Source of the DNA: Stenotrophomonas sp. WZN-1
Lineage (GTDB): Bacteria; Pseudomonadota; Gammaproteobacteria; Xanthomonadales; Xanthomonadaceae
NCBI RefSeq assembly: GCF_002192255.1
Contig: NZ_CP021768.1
Location: forward strand, 3,490,001-3,554,000
Direction: 5' to 3'
DNA: 64,000 nucleotides
Program-made: the position numbers and the translations under genes
In this document: positions 27,984 to 35,296 of the stretch, one piece after another
How positions within the stretch are numbered: the stretch's first letter is position 1
Layout: each line of letters starts with the position of its first letter
The notes under the pieces: generated by a model
Database searches by the model: none
Told to the model about the DNA's origin: nothing
The model's input: the letters and a program-made list of their open reading frames with translations, nothing else

Positions 27984-29243
27984 ATGTCTGTCAGTCGCAG
28001 TGCGATCAAGAAGGAGCCCGTGGCTCGCAACACCACGGACTTGCAGCCGTTTGTCTGGGTGGGGACCGACAAGCGGGGTGTGAAGATGAAAGGCGAGCAG
28101 GCCGCGAAAAATGCGAACCTGCTGCGGGCTGAGTTGCGCCGCCAAGGCATTACGCCAGGCACGGTCAAACTCAAGCCCAAGCCGTTGTTCGGCGGCTCCG
28201 GGAGCCGAATCTCGCCGAAGGACATCGCGTTCTTCAGCCGGCAGATGGCCACCATGATGAAGTCCGGTGTGCCTATCGTCAGTTCGCTGGAAATCATCGC
28301 CAGCGGGCACAAGAACCCGCGCATGAAGAAGATGGTGGATGGCCTGCGCACTGATATCGAAGGCGGATCATCGCTCTACGAAGCGGTCAGCAAGCATCCG
28401 GTTCAATTCGACGAGCTCTACCGCAATCTGGTCAAGGCCGGCGAAGGCGCAGGTGTTCTGGAGACGGTGCTGGACACCGTCGCCAACTACAAAGAGAACA
28501 TTGAAGCGCTGAAGGGCAAGATCAAGAAGGCGATGTTCTATCCCGCCATGGTACTGGCGGTTGCCCTGTTGGTCAGCGGAATCCTGCTGGTCTGGGTGGT
28601 GCCGCAGTTCGAGGACGTATTCAAAGGCTTCGGCGCGGACCTACCCGCTTTCACCCAGATGATCGTGAATCTGTCCCGCTTCATGGTCTCGTGGTGGTGG
28701 CTGATCCTGCTGGTCATCATCGGATCGATCGTCGGCTTCATCGCGGCCTACAAACGCTCGCCCAAGATGCAGCACAGCATGGACCGACTGGTGCTCAAGG
28801 TGCCTGTCATCGGGCAGATCATGCACAACAGCTCCATCGCCCGCTTTGCCCGTACCACCGCCGTCACCTTCAAGGCCGGCGTGCCTTTGGTGGAGGCTTT
28901 GGGGATCGTGGCCGGCGCCACCGGCAATACGGTTTACGAACATGCCGTATTGCGCATGCGCGATGACGTGTCGGTCGGTTACCCAGTCAACATGGCCATG
29001 AAGCAGACCGCCCTGTTCCCGCACATGGTCATCCAGATGACCGGCATCGGTGAAGAGGCCGGTGCCCTGGACGCCATGCTGTTCAAGGTGGCCGAGTACT
29101 ATGAGCAGGAGGTCAACAATGCCGTTGACGCCCTCAGCAGCCTGCTGGAACCGATCATCATGGTGATCATTGGTACCATCGTCGGCGGCATGGTCATCGG
29201 CATGTACCTGCCGATCTTCAAGCTCGCTTCCGTCGTCGGATAA
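27984..29243 (+). CDS. pilC: Type IV pilus inner-membrane platform PilC
   Basis: The polytopic inner-membrane platform that PilB and PilT act on. From the ATG at 27984 it has 419 residues; GGGGAG precedes it. Two T2SF domains are present: FFSRQMATMMKSGVPIVSSL near residue 70 and ARFARTTAVTFKAGVPLVEA near 285, each starting with the Phe-x-R-Q/T pattern. Three membrane helices are visible (AMVLAVALLVSGILLVWVV, WWWLILLVIIGSIVGFIAA, IIMVIIGTIVGGMVIGMYL). It opens a rightward pilC-pilD-coaE operon divergent from the pilins. Confidence 0.95.
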   Translation: MSVSRSAIKKEPVARNTTDLQPFVWVGTDKRGVKMKGEQAAKNANLLRAELRRQGITPGTVKLKPKPLFGGSGSRISPKDIAFFSRQMATMMKSGVPIVSSLEIIASGHKNPRMKKMVDGLRTDIEGGSSLYEAVSKHPVQFDELYRNLVKAGEGAGVLETVLDTVANYKENIEALKGKIKKAMFYPAMVLAVALLVSGILLVWVVPQFEDVFKGFGADLPAFTQMIVNLSRFMVSWWWLILLVIIGSIVGFIAAYKRSPKMQHSMDRLVLKVPVIGQIMHNSSIARFARTTAVTFKAGVPLVEALGIVAGATGNTVYEHAVLRMRDDVSVGYPVNMAMKQTALFPHMVIQMTGIGEEAGALDAMLFKVAEYYEQEVNNAVDALSSLLEPIIMVIIGTIVGGMVIGMYLPIFKLASVVG

Positions 29244-29250
29244 TCACTAC

Positions 29251-30114
29251 ATGGCATTTCTCGACCAGCATCCCGGCCTCGGCTACCCCGCCGCGGCCGC
29301 CCTGGGGCTGCTGCTGGGCAGTTTCCTCAACGTCGTCATCCTGCGCCTGCCCAAGCGGCTGGAGTGGCAGTGGAAGCGCGATGCGCGCGAGGTCCTGGAG
29401 GAACCGGACTTCTACGAGCCCCCGCCACCGGGGATCGTGGTCGAGCCCTCGCACTGCCCGCACTGCAAGCACAAGCTGAGCTGGTACGAGAACATCCCGC
29501 TGTTCAGCTGGATCATCCAGGGCGGCAAGTGCCGCCACTGCAAGGCGCCGATCTCGCTGCAGTACCCGCTGGTCGAGGCCCTGACCTCGGTGCTGGTACT
29601 GGCCTGCGTCTGGCAGTTCGGCTTCGGCTGGCAGGGCTTCGGTGCCATCGTGCTGACCTGCTTCCTGATCGCCCTGTCCGGCATCGACCTGCGCACCCAG
29701 CTGCTGCCCGACCAGTTGACCCTGCCACTGATGTGGCTGGGCCTGATAGGCAACATCGACAACCTGTACATGCCCGCCAAGCCGGCATTGGTCGGCGCGG
29801 CGGTGGGCTACCTGTCGCTGTGGATGGTCTGGTGGCTGTTCAAGCAGCTGACCGGCAAGGAAGGCATGGGCCACGGCGATTTCAAGCTGCTGGCCGCCCT
29901 CGGTGCCTGGTGCGGGCTGAAGGGCATCCTGCCGATCATCCTGCTGTCGTCGGTGCTGGGCGCCATCATCGGCTCGATCTGGCTGTACACCCGGGGCCGT
30001 GACCGCGCCACGCCGATCCCGTTCGGCCCCTACCTGGCCATCGCGGGCTGGCTGTACTTCATGTGGGGCGCTCCCGTGGTGGAGCAGTACCTGGTGTTGA
30101 GCGGACTGCGCTGA
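29251..30114 (+). CDS. pilD: Prepilin peptidase / N-methyltransferase PilD
   Basis: The membrane aspartic protease that cleaves prepilin leaders and methylates the new N terminus. It has 287 residues. The cytoplasmic loop has two CxxC pairs (HCPHCKHKLSW and KCRHCKAP). The catalytic aspartates are in LSGIDLRTQLLPD and in GMGHGDFKLLAALG (GxGxGDxK). Multiple membrane helices follow. It starts 7 bases after pilC, and coaE follows 11 bases on. Confidence 0.95.
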   Translation: MAFLDQHPGLGYPAAAALGLLLGSFLNVVILRLPKRLEWQWKRDAREVLEEPDFYEPPPPGIVVEPSHCPHCKHKLSWYENIPLFSWIIQGGKCRHCKAPISLQYPLVEALTSVLVLACVWQFGFGWQGFGAIVLTCFLIALSGIDLRTQLLPDQLTLPLMWLGLIGNIDNLYMPAKPALVGAAVGYLSLWMVWWLFKQLTGKEGMGHGDFKLLAALGAWCGLKGILPIILLSSVLGAIIGSIWLYTRGRDRATPIPFGPYLAIAGWLYFMWGAPVVEQYLVLSGLR

Positions 30115-30125
30115 GGGGAATCCCC

Positions 30126-30737
30126 ATGAGCCGGTATGTGGTTGGCCTGACCGGCGGCATTGCCGCCGGCAAGAGCGAGGTGACCCGGCGCTTCGAGGCG
30201 CTGGGCATCGTGGTGGCCGACGCCGATCTGGCAGCCCGCGCGGTGGTCGCTGCCGGCAGCCCCGCCCTGGGCCGCATTGCCGAGCGCTTCGGCACCGACA
30301 TGCTGCAGGCGGACGGCAGCCTGGACCGGACGCGCCTGCGGGCCCACGTGTTCGCCGATCCGGCCGAACGGACGGCATTGGAAGCGATCACCCACCCGGC
30401 CATCCGCCTGCTGATGCAACAGCAGTGCGAGCAGGCCACCAGCCCCTATGCGATTGCCGCCATTCCGCTGCTGACCGAGGTCGGTGGGCGGCAGGCCTAC
30501 CCGTGGTTGGACCGGGTACTGCTGGTGGATGCGCCCGAAGCCGTGCAGCACGCCCGGCTGATGCAGCGCGACGGCATCGACGCCGCGCTGGCCGACAAGA
30601 TGATCGCCGCCCAGGCCAGCCGCACGCAGCGGTTGGCACTGGCTGATGATGTGGTGGTCAACGATGGTCACCCGGAAGATCTGCAGGCGCAGGTGGAAGC
30701 GCTGCATGAGCGGTATCTGGGGTTGGCTGGGGATTGA
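30126..30737 (+). CDS. coaE: Dephospho-CoA kinase CoaE
   Basis: The last step of coenzyme A synthesis, phosphorylating the 3'-hydroxyl of dephospho-CoA. It has 203 residues. The P-loop is YVVGLTGGIAAGKSEVTRRF near the start, then VVADADLAARAVV and the lid region. It closes the pilC-pilD-coaE operon. Its last 25 codons or so recur 2.1 kb downstream (32797-32880) and partly at 32276, bounding an accessory island. The gene itself is intact, so one allele end must have been supplied by the incoming DNA or retained. Confidence 0.94.
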   Translation: MSRYVVGLTGGIAAGKSEVTRRFEALGIVVADADLAARAVVAAGSPALGRIAERFGTDMLQADGSLDRTRLRAHVFADPAERTALEAITHPAIRLLMQQQCEQATSPYAIAAIPLLTEVGGRQAYPWLDRVLLVDAPEAVQHARLMQRDGIDAALADKMIAAQASRTQRLALADDVVVNDGHPEDLQAQVEALHERYLGLAGD

Positions 30738-30744
30738 GTCCTAG
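30661..30744 (+). repeat. Direct repeat at coaE 3' end, copy A
   Basis: The last 77 bases of coaE plus seven bases beyond. The 84-base stretch aligns without gaps to 32797-32880, with nine mismatches, several at third codon positions (GTCACCCGGAAGAT here, CCAGCCCGAGGAC there). Both copies end in a stop codon followed by CTAG within a few bases. Confidence 0.85.
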
Positions 30745-31092
30745 TGTTGCGCGGGAATGCATTCGCGCATGGCTTGGATCCACTGAGACATTGCCACCCC
30801 CTCATCTCGATCAACGTCGACGTTGCCTTTTCCGCCTACGCCTATCCGCCGATCCTTTTCCGTGCCAAACCACAACGGAAACAAAAATGAACATCACTCC
30901 CGCGACAGCCCAGGAAAAGCCCATCAGTTTGTTATAGGCCGACTGCCCGAACAGACGAATCAAGGCGCTGTACAGGCTGCAGTTCGCTCGGCAAGGCCCC
31001 GTTCCAATCAATGCATCGTCCATGACCGCCGCGCCATAGACGACCATCAGCACACCCACGAGACATCCGAAAATACGCACGGCAAGCATCTG
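30721..31092. repeat. Island repeat unit, copy 1
   Basis: A block of about 370 bases starting in the last codons of coaE (GGTTGGCTGGGGATTGAG) and covering a small membrane-protein gene. It aligns along its length with 32276-32646 (GGTTCGCTGGGGACCGAG at the start), with scattered substitutions and one short indel near the left end. Confidence 0.8.
30811..31089 (-). CDS. Small membrane protein of the coaE island, copy 1
   Basis: A 92-residue protein of no recognised family. A first hydrophobic helix (IFGCLVGVLMVVYGAAVM) is followed by a loop with two cysteines (IGTGPCRANCSLYSAL), a second helix (GFSWAVAGVMFIFVSVVV), and a strongly basic tail (ADRRRRKRQRRR). AGGAAG lies just before the ATG. A paralogue at 32363-32644 is about 80-85% identical by eye. 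Proteins of this shape often appear among immunity-type gene clusters, but that role is inferred here only from context and duplication. Confidence 0.75.
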   Translation of the reverse strand: MLAVRIFGCLVGVLMVVYGAAVMDDALIGTGPCRANCSLYSALIRLFGQSAYNKLMGFSWAVAGVMFIFVSVVVWHGKGSADRRRRKRQRRR

Positions 31093-31173
31093 TCTTCCTG
31101 CGTGGGCGTCATAGACTCTGCAACGGGCGCAAAGAACTCCAACCCTTTGGCGGATTACTCAAGCACCTCAGCT

Positions 31174-31422
31174 CTACGACTCAGAACTTCCTGATCGACC
31201 CCGCTCGATCAAAGTGAAGTCTTGATCTGTATCTAGACAATGCAGTAGACCGAATCCAGGCGCTCGCAACAACGCACCTCGTCCGAGGTGCTGCCATTCT
31301 TCCGCGGAAAAGCCAACTGCATAAGAATCATCATCGATCACGGCAACCACGATCCCGCGCGCTCCGCCACCAAGATCAACGGTGTCGCCACGCAGCACCT
31401 TTTCCCCATCCGGGTAGTTCAT
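31174..31422 (-). CDS. Small DUF4926/SH3-like protein of the coaE island
   Basis: An 82-residue protein from the ATG at 31422 (a GTG three codons earlier is possible). The sequence YPDGEKVLRGDTVDLGGGAR then GIVVAVIDDDSYAVGF reads as a short SH3- or KOW-like barrel, similar in outline to DUF4926-like proteins. Such proteins are common next to polymorphic-toxin genes, which would make it a candidate immunity protein; this is a weak family call. No Shine-Dalgarno sequence is obvious. It lies between the first membrane-protein copy and the tandem-domain gene, all on the minus strand. Confidence 0.55.
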   Translation of the reverse strand: MNYPDGEKVLRGDTVDLGGGARGIVVAVIDDDSYAVGFSAEEWQHLGRGALLRAPGFGLLHCLDTDQDFTLIERGRSGSSES

Positions 31423-31553
31423 AGGAGGCACTCAGGCAAGTCCATGAGCGCCGACGAGATCAGAGCGCGCTTCGAGCTCAAGCATGCCTTCGGATAGCAC
31501 CATACGGGGCGGTCGATTCGGATTTCCAATTGTCGGCCACCAACAGGACCACG

Positions 31554-32201
31554 CTAGACATACGGATCGAAATCCAATGAGACCCCACCAGACGCCATCA
31601 GTCTGATCACGTCACAAGAGAGATTAAAACCCGGCCACACCCCGCGCTGACTCGACAGGCGTATTCCCACCTGCAGCGCCCACAGCTTTGCCTTTCCCTC
31701 CACCTTCTCGAGGCCGCGCTGCAACGCTTCATGAACTCCTCCCTGGATGTCGCCAGTTCTGTATTGCTGGCGCTCGACTCTGGAAAGGATGACTTCTTCA
31801 CCACTTACAGGAGAGTCACCAACGAGAACGACAACCAGCTCAGGTCGCGTAGATGGAGCACTTTCCTCCTCCAATTCCAATCCATCTGCGCCACCGTCTC
31901 CAGCCAACTCGGGATCGAAATTCAATGAAGCGAATATAGACGCCATCTTTTCAACGGTTACGGAAGAGAGGTTTAGACACGCCCTCGCCCCCCCCTCGCC
32001 AATCCGAACTCGCACATCGACCTCAAGAGCCTGATGAGTCGGCTCGGCGAGGCTTGCCGCTCCGCGACAATCAATGACGTTCCTGATCAGTACATCCGCA
32101 GCATCCACCTCATTCACTTCGCGCGAAAGCTGCGCCATCAAGTCATAGCTCGCACAGCCAGCTGCCGAAGCCGTCAATTTCACTTCAATCTCAGGATGCA
32201 T
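31554..32201 (-). CDS. Two-repeat protein of the coaE island, unknown function
   Basis: A 215-residue protein from the ATG at 32201, preceded by GGTGGAAGTG; the frame is open further upstream but without a good start. It contains two related halves: VRVRIGEGGARACLNLSSV then MASIFASLNFDPEL in the first, and VGIRLSSQRGVWPGFNLSCD then MASGGVSLDFDPYV in the second. The C-terminal end resembles that of DUF4279 proteins (acidic, ending near LDFDxYV), a low-confidence comparison. No signal peptide is seen. The gene is AT-richer than the pil genes. It is in the same leftward set as the small island genes. Confidence 0.6.
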   Translation of the reverse strand: MHPEIEVKLTASAAGCASYDLMAQLSREVNEVDAADVLIRNVIDCRGAASLAEPTHQALEVDVRVRIGEGGARACLNLSSVTVEKMASIFASLNFDPELAGDGGADGLELEEESAPSTRPELVVVLVGDSPVSGEEVILSRVERQQYRTGDIQGGVHEALQRGLEKVEGKAKLWALQVGIRLSSQRGVWPGFNLSCDVIRLMASGGVSLDFDPYV

Positions 32202-32275
32202 CACTTCCACCGACAATTGGCAACTTCCACGAATAGAGCAGCGAATTATACGAATACCAGAATGATGCATTCGTA

Positions 32276-32646
32276 GGTTCGCTGGGGACCGAGCCGCTTG
32301 CAATGCGCAGAAGCGCTTTCACGCATGACTTGGACCTCCTGAGATATTTCATCCACTCATCTCTATCGACGCCGACGTCCCTTGTTCCGCCTACGCCTTC
32401 CCGCGGATCCTTTTCCGCGCCAAACCACGACGGAAACAAAAATGAATATCACTCCCGCGACAATCCAGGAAAGGCCCATCAGCTTGTTATAGGCCGACTG
32501 CCCGAACAAACGGATTAGGGCGCTGTACAGACCGCAGTTCGCCCGGCAAGGCCCCGTTCCAATCAATGCATCGTCCATGACTGCAACGCCATAGACGACC
32601 ATCAATAGACCCACAAGAAAGCCAAATATCCGTAGGAACACCACTT
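32276..32646. repeat. Island repeat unit, copy 2
   Basis: The second copy of the unit at 30721-31092. Its left edge GGTTCGCTGGGGACCGAG is a degraded copy of the final codons of coaE, followed by CACGCATGACTTGGA (copy 1: CGCGCATGGCTTGGA) and then the paralogous membrane-protein gene. Confidence 0.8.
32363..32644 (-). CDS. Small membrane protein of the coaE island, copy 2
   Basis: A 93-residue paralogue of the protein at 30811-31089. It keeps the core AVMDDALIGTGPCRANC, LYSALIRLFGQSAYNKLMG, the two hydrophobic helices and the Arg-rich tail. It starts with GTG at 32644, immediately after the TAA of a truncated upstream frame, so it may have been translated from a longer message. Substitutions cluster in the membrane helices (for example C/F, V/L, A/I), while the two-cysteine loop is almost unchanged, suggesting the loop is the functional part. 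Confidence 0.7.
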   Translation of the reverse strand: MVFLRIFGFLVGLLMVVYGVAVMDDALIGTGPCRANCGLYSALIRLFGQSAYNKLMGLSWIVAGVIFIFVSVVVWRGKGSAGRRRRNKGRRRR

Positions 32647-32796
32647 ACCTGCGCCCCTTCCAATTGATTAACGTGTCGCGCACTACCTCAATGATATCGG
32701 CAGACTCGACCTCGGGCCTTGAGAGAAGTGGCGGATACGGATTTATACAGTAGGCGCTCGCACAAGAGCAGCCGCGCGCATGAACCTGCGCCACAA
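32645..32796 (-). pseudogene. C-terminal gene remnant cut at the coaE repeat
   Basis: About 49 codons of open frame ending in TAA at 32645 and reading ...VHARGCSCASAYCINPYPPL, then SRPEVESADIIEVVRDTLIN. It enters directly from the repeat copy at 32797, where the sequence changes to coaE-derived DNA, and no start codon fits. It therefore looks like the surviving 3' end of a gene lost when the repeat junction formed. The parent family is not recognised. Confidence 0.55.
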
Positions 32797-32880
32797 ACGA
32801 TGGCCAGCCCGAGGACCTGCAGGCGCAGGTGGAAGCGCTGCATGAGCGGCATCTGGGGTTGGCTGGGGGCTGAGGCCTAG
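32797..32880 (+). repeat. Direct repeat of coaE 3' end, copy B
   Basis: Encodes a detached coaE-like tail, NDGQPEDLQAQVEALHERHL then GLAGG and a stop. It aligns to 30661-30744 without gaps and with nine mismatches. SMAG-type repeats, the probable ancestral downstream DNA of coaE, follow directly. Confidence 0.85.
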
Positions 32881-33080
32881 CTACCGGCCAGCGGCCGGCA
32901 CTACCAAAGCAAATCCACGCATGGCGTGGATCTACTGGACGGCTCGATTGCCGGCCAGCGGCCGGCACTACCGGAGCGAATCCACGCATGGCGTGGATCT
33001 ACTGGACGGTTTGGTTGCCGGCCAGCGGCCGGCACTACCGAAGCCAATCCACGCGCTACCGAAGCGCATCCACGCATGGC
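32881..33080. repeat. Tandem array of SMAG-type palindromes
   Basis: A unit of about 65 bases, CCGGCCAGCGGCCGGCACTACC plus a spacer plus AATCCACGCATGGCGTGGAT-CTAC, recurs about three times (near 32884, 32950, 33016), with a shorter variant at 33045-33080. Each unit combines two palindromes in opposite GTAG orientation. The array fills the space between the island and the next gene. Confidence 0.7.
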
Positions 33081-33086
33081 GTGAAC

Positions 33087-33473
33087 CTACTCCAGCTGCA
33101 GGCGGGCATAGCGGGCCAGTTCTCGTGCGCCGAGCAGCAGGCCGTCGACGACATCCGGGCTGAGCTGCTGATGGGCACCGCCCTGCTCGCGGGCGGCTTC
33201 GGCGGCGTGCAGCACCTGCATGAGTGCATTCAAGCCGGCCAGGGTGCGGCTGAGGCCGGCCATGGTGGCCGCCTGTGCCGGGCTGAGGCCCGCAGCTTCC
33301 AGCCGCCGGCCGTCGGCGGCATCGCGGCCGTCCATGCGGGCCAGCAGCGCAGGCAGCAGATCCTTGGGATCATCGAGCAGGGTTTCGATGCGCTCGGCGA
33401 CGTCGGCTGGCAGCAGGTCGGCGGCTTCGCCGATCAGGGCGTGAAGTTGAGGGAACAGTGGGCGTGCGGACAT
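33087..33473 (-). CDS. Small helical protein of unknown function
   Basis: A 128-residue protein from the ATG at 33473, with GAGGAG 8 bases upstream. It is predicted to be helical throughout (QLHALIGEAADLLPADVAER, LSRTLAGLNALMQVLHAAEA, GLLLGARELARYARLQLE), with no cysteine, signal peptide or membrane helix. No family is recognised. The 5' leader (33474-33690) is unusually rich in perfect inverted repeats, so expression may be controlled at the RNA level. A tandem palindrome array follows the stop. Confidence 0.65.
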   Translation of the reverse strand: MSARPLFPQLHALIGEAADLLPADVAERIETLLDDPKDLLPALLARMDGRDAADGRRLEAAGLSPAQAATMAGLSRTLAGLNALMQVLHAAEAAREQGGAHQQLSPDVVDGLLLGARELARYARLQLE

Positions 33474-33517
33474 GGTGTGGCTCCTCGCAGTCGGCAGGCC
33501 ACCTGCGGATGCAAGGT

Positions 33518-33613
33518 GGCGGACGGTGCGGGTTGGCGTACCGGAGGCCCAACAACTCAAGCGCGAGGAAAAAACTCCAGCGGATTCTGATGAATCCCCA
33601 CGCACCGTCCGCC
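33518..33613 (-). promoter_or_regulatory. Structured leader with 13-bp closing stem
   Basis: GGCGGACGGTGCG at 33518-33530 and CGCACCGTCCGCC at 33601-33613 are a perfect 13-bp inverted repeat. Within it, on the minus strand, GGATTC-ATCA-GAATCC forms a 6-bp hairpin and CTGGAG can pair with CTCCGG. A further hairpin, CCACCT...AGGTGG, lies between this element and the start codon of the downstream gene, near its ribosome-binding site. The shape suits a cis-regulatory RNA; a small hairpin-type mobile element is the alternative. Confidence 0.45.
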
Positions 33614-33963
33614 GAAAGAGGCAGGCGATGCATTTTCCATGATGAGCCGCAGCACACCCGGAGCGCTTGAGTCGAAGGATTTTTTCAGGACGCCAATCCC
33701 GGCCAGGGCACCTGCCCCAGCCGCTCCATCTGGCCATCCCGCAGCACCGTGATCTGTAAGGAAATTCTCAAGCCACAGTTGGGTGCACGAATGCGTGCAT
33801 GCGGACACGCGCGCGGCGTGGCGGCGATCACGGTGATGTCGTGTTGGGCTTCTGGCCGATCATTCCTGCGAGGGGGATACGGTGGCACAAGCGACACAGG
33901 GCGCGATGCGAGGTCGGCAGGATTTGTGCCGACCAAGGTCGGCACCCACCAAAGCAGGGGCTC
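33614..33963. other. Gene-free spacer
   Basis: No credible gene. GCGCTTGAGT at 33662-33671 is a perfect inverted partner of ACTCAAGCGC at 33555-33564 in the structured leader. A short palindrome GTGCCGACCAAGGTCGGCAC lies near 33928, a type seen elsewhere in the window at gene ends. The promoter of the leftward small gene should lie in the left half. Confidence 0.45.
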
Positions 33964-35292
33964 TTACAACGGCTTCGGCGAGAACGTCAGGGTGGCGATC
34001 ACGCCGCGCTCGCCACCGGGGCGCACGCTCACCTGCCAGCCGTACAGATCACACAGGCGGCTGACGATCGACAGGCCGATGCCACCGCCCTGCGAATGGC
34101 CAGCATGCGTACCGCGATAGCCACGCTGGAACAGCTTGGCGGCGTCTTCTTCGCTCAGGCCCGGGCCACTGTCAGTCACCGACACCGAATTGCTGCCGAC
34201 AAAGACGCGCACTTCCCCATCCTGCGAGTACTTCACCGCGTTGCCGATCAGGTTGCCCAACGCCACCGACAACGCCGCCTCGGGCGCATCGATCACCAGG
34301 TTGCGCTCGCCTTCCAGCGCCAGCTCCAGCGGCTTGCCACCCAACTGGGCGCGGTGCGCGTCCAGCAGCTGTTCGGCCACGCGGGCAACATTGCTGGTGC
34401 CCTGCCCGCGCTCGTTGCGCGACAGCAGCAGCAGCGCGCCGATCAGGTCGCTGCACTGCTGTTCGGCACGCTGGATGCGCTGCAGGCGCTGCAGCACCTT
34501 CTCATCCAGGCCGGGCCGGGTCAGCAGCAGCTCGGTGGCGCCACGGATCACCGCCAGCGGCGTGCGCAGCTCGTGGCTGACGTCGGCATTGAACTCACGG
34601 TCGCGCTGCACCACTTCGGTCAGCCGCGACGAATAATCATCCAGCGCCTGTGCCAGCTGCCCCACTTCGTCATCGGGGAAACGCGGTGCCAGCGGCTCGG
34701 GATCACTGGTGCCGCCGCGATAGGCACGCAACCGCGCGGCCAGGTCCGAGACCGGCTTCATCACCTTTGATGCCGACCACCAGCCCAGCACCAGCGACAA
34801 CAGGCTGAACACCAGCACCGACAGCACCAGTGCGCGGTTGAGCTGCTGCCCACCGCGCACGCTGTCGGTCATGTCGTAGGCCAGGAACGCCCAGGCGTCG
34901 GGCGTCTTGCGCACGGCCAGCTTGTAGGAATAGCGCTGACCACGCTCGTCCACGCCGCCCATGTTGTACAGGCCATCCTTGAACTCGTACCAGTCCGGCT
35001 CTTCCTCGCGCAGCGCATCAAACTTGTCAGGCTTGATCAGGCGCGCGCGCATCTGCTGCACGGGCAGGTCGGGGTTGCGATCCGGGCTCTCGTAGAACCG
35101 CCGCACATACTCGTTGATGTTGCGGTTCATCACGTCTTCCACCAGCTGGTTTTCCACGCGCATGCGGGCCCAGTTGGTGGCGAACGCAAACAGGGTCGTC
35201 AGGCAGAAGCCCAACAACACGAACGAGACGATGATGCGGCTGCGCAGGCGCCGCCGATACGGCGAACGCCGGCGCTCCCCCTTGGTTGCCAC
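33964..35292 (-). CDS. Sensor histidine kinase of an OmpR-type pair
   Basis: A membrane kinase of 442 residues from a GTG at 35292 (GGAAG 9 bases upstream, 4 bases after the regulator stop); an in-frame ATG at 35334 would overlap the regulator. Two membrane helices (SFVLLGFCLTTLFAFATNWA and VLSVLVFSLLSLVLGWW) bound a periplasmic sensor of about 120 residues that contains acidic EEEPDWYEF. HAMP, then the histidine in FNADVSHELRTPLAVIRGAT, and a GGGIGLSIV-type ATPase domain follow. The pair resembles ColS/VgrS of Xanthomonas, where a short acidic motif senses iron; that assignment is tentative. Confidence 0.85.
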   Translation of the reverse strand: MATKGERRRSPYRRRLRSRIIVSFVLLGFCLTTLFAFATNWARMRVENQLVEDVMNRNINEYVRRFYESPDRNPDLPVQQMRARLIKPDKFDALREEEPDWYEFKDGLYNMGGVDERGQRYSYKLAVRKTPDAWAFLAYDMTDSVRGGQQLNRALVLSVLVFSLLSLVLGWWSASKVMKPVSDLAARLRAYRGGTSDPEPLAPRFPDDEVGQLAQALDDYSSRLTEVVQRDREFNADVSHELRTPLAVIRGATELLLTRPGLDEKVLQRLQRIQRAEQQCSDLIGALLLLSRNERGQGTSNVARVAEQLLDAHRAQLGGKPLELALEGERNLVIDAPEAALSVALGNLIGNAVKYSQDGEVRVFVGSNSVSVTDSGPGLSEEDAAKLFQRGYRGTHAGHSQGGGIGLSIVSRLCDLYGWQVSVRPGGERGVIATLTFSPKPL

Positions 35293-35296
35293 GGAA

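Noticed and set aside
31432..31553. Short open frames in the gap between the DUF4926-like and tandem-repeat genes
   Set aside because: Frames of 17 to 40 codons exist on both strands but lack starts with ribosome-binding sites and resemble no protein.
30745..32796. Island as a classical integrative element or prophage
   Set aside because: No integrase, recombinase, phage or conjugation gene is present; only direct repeats of the coaE end support mobility.
32797..33080. CRISPR array
   Set aside because: Repeats are palindromic GTAG elements with near-identical spacers, and no cas gene is present.
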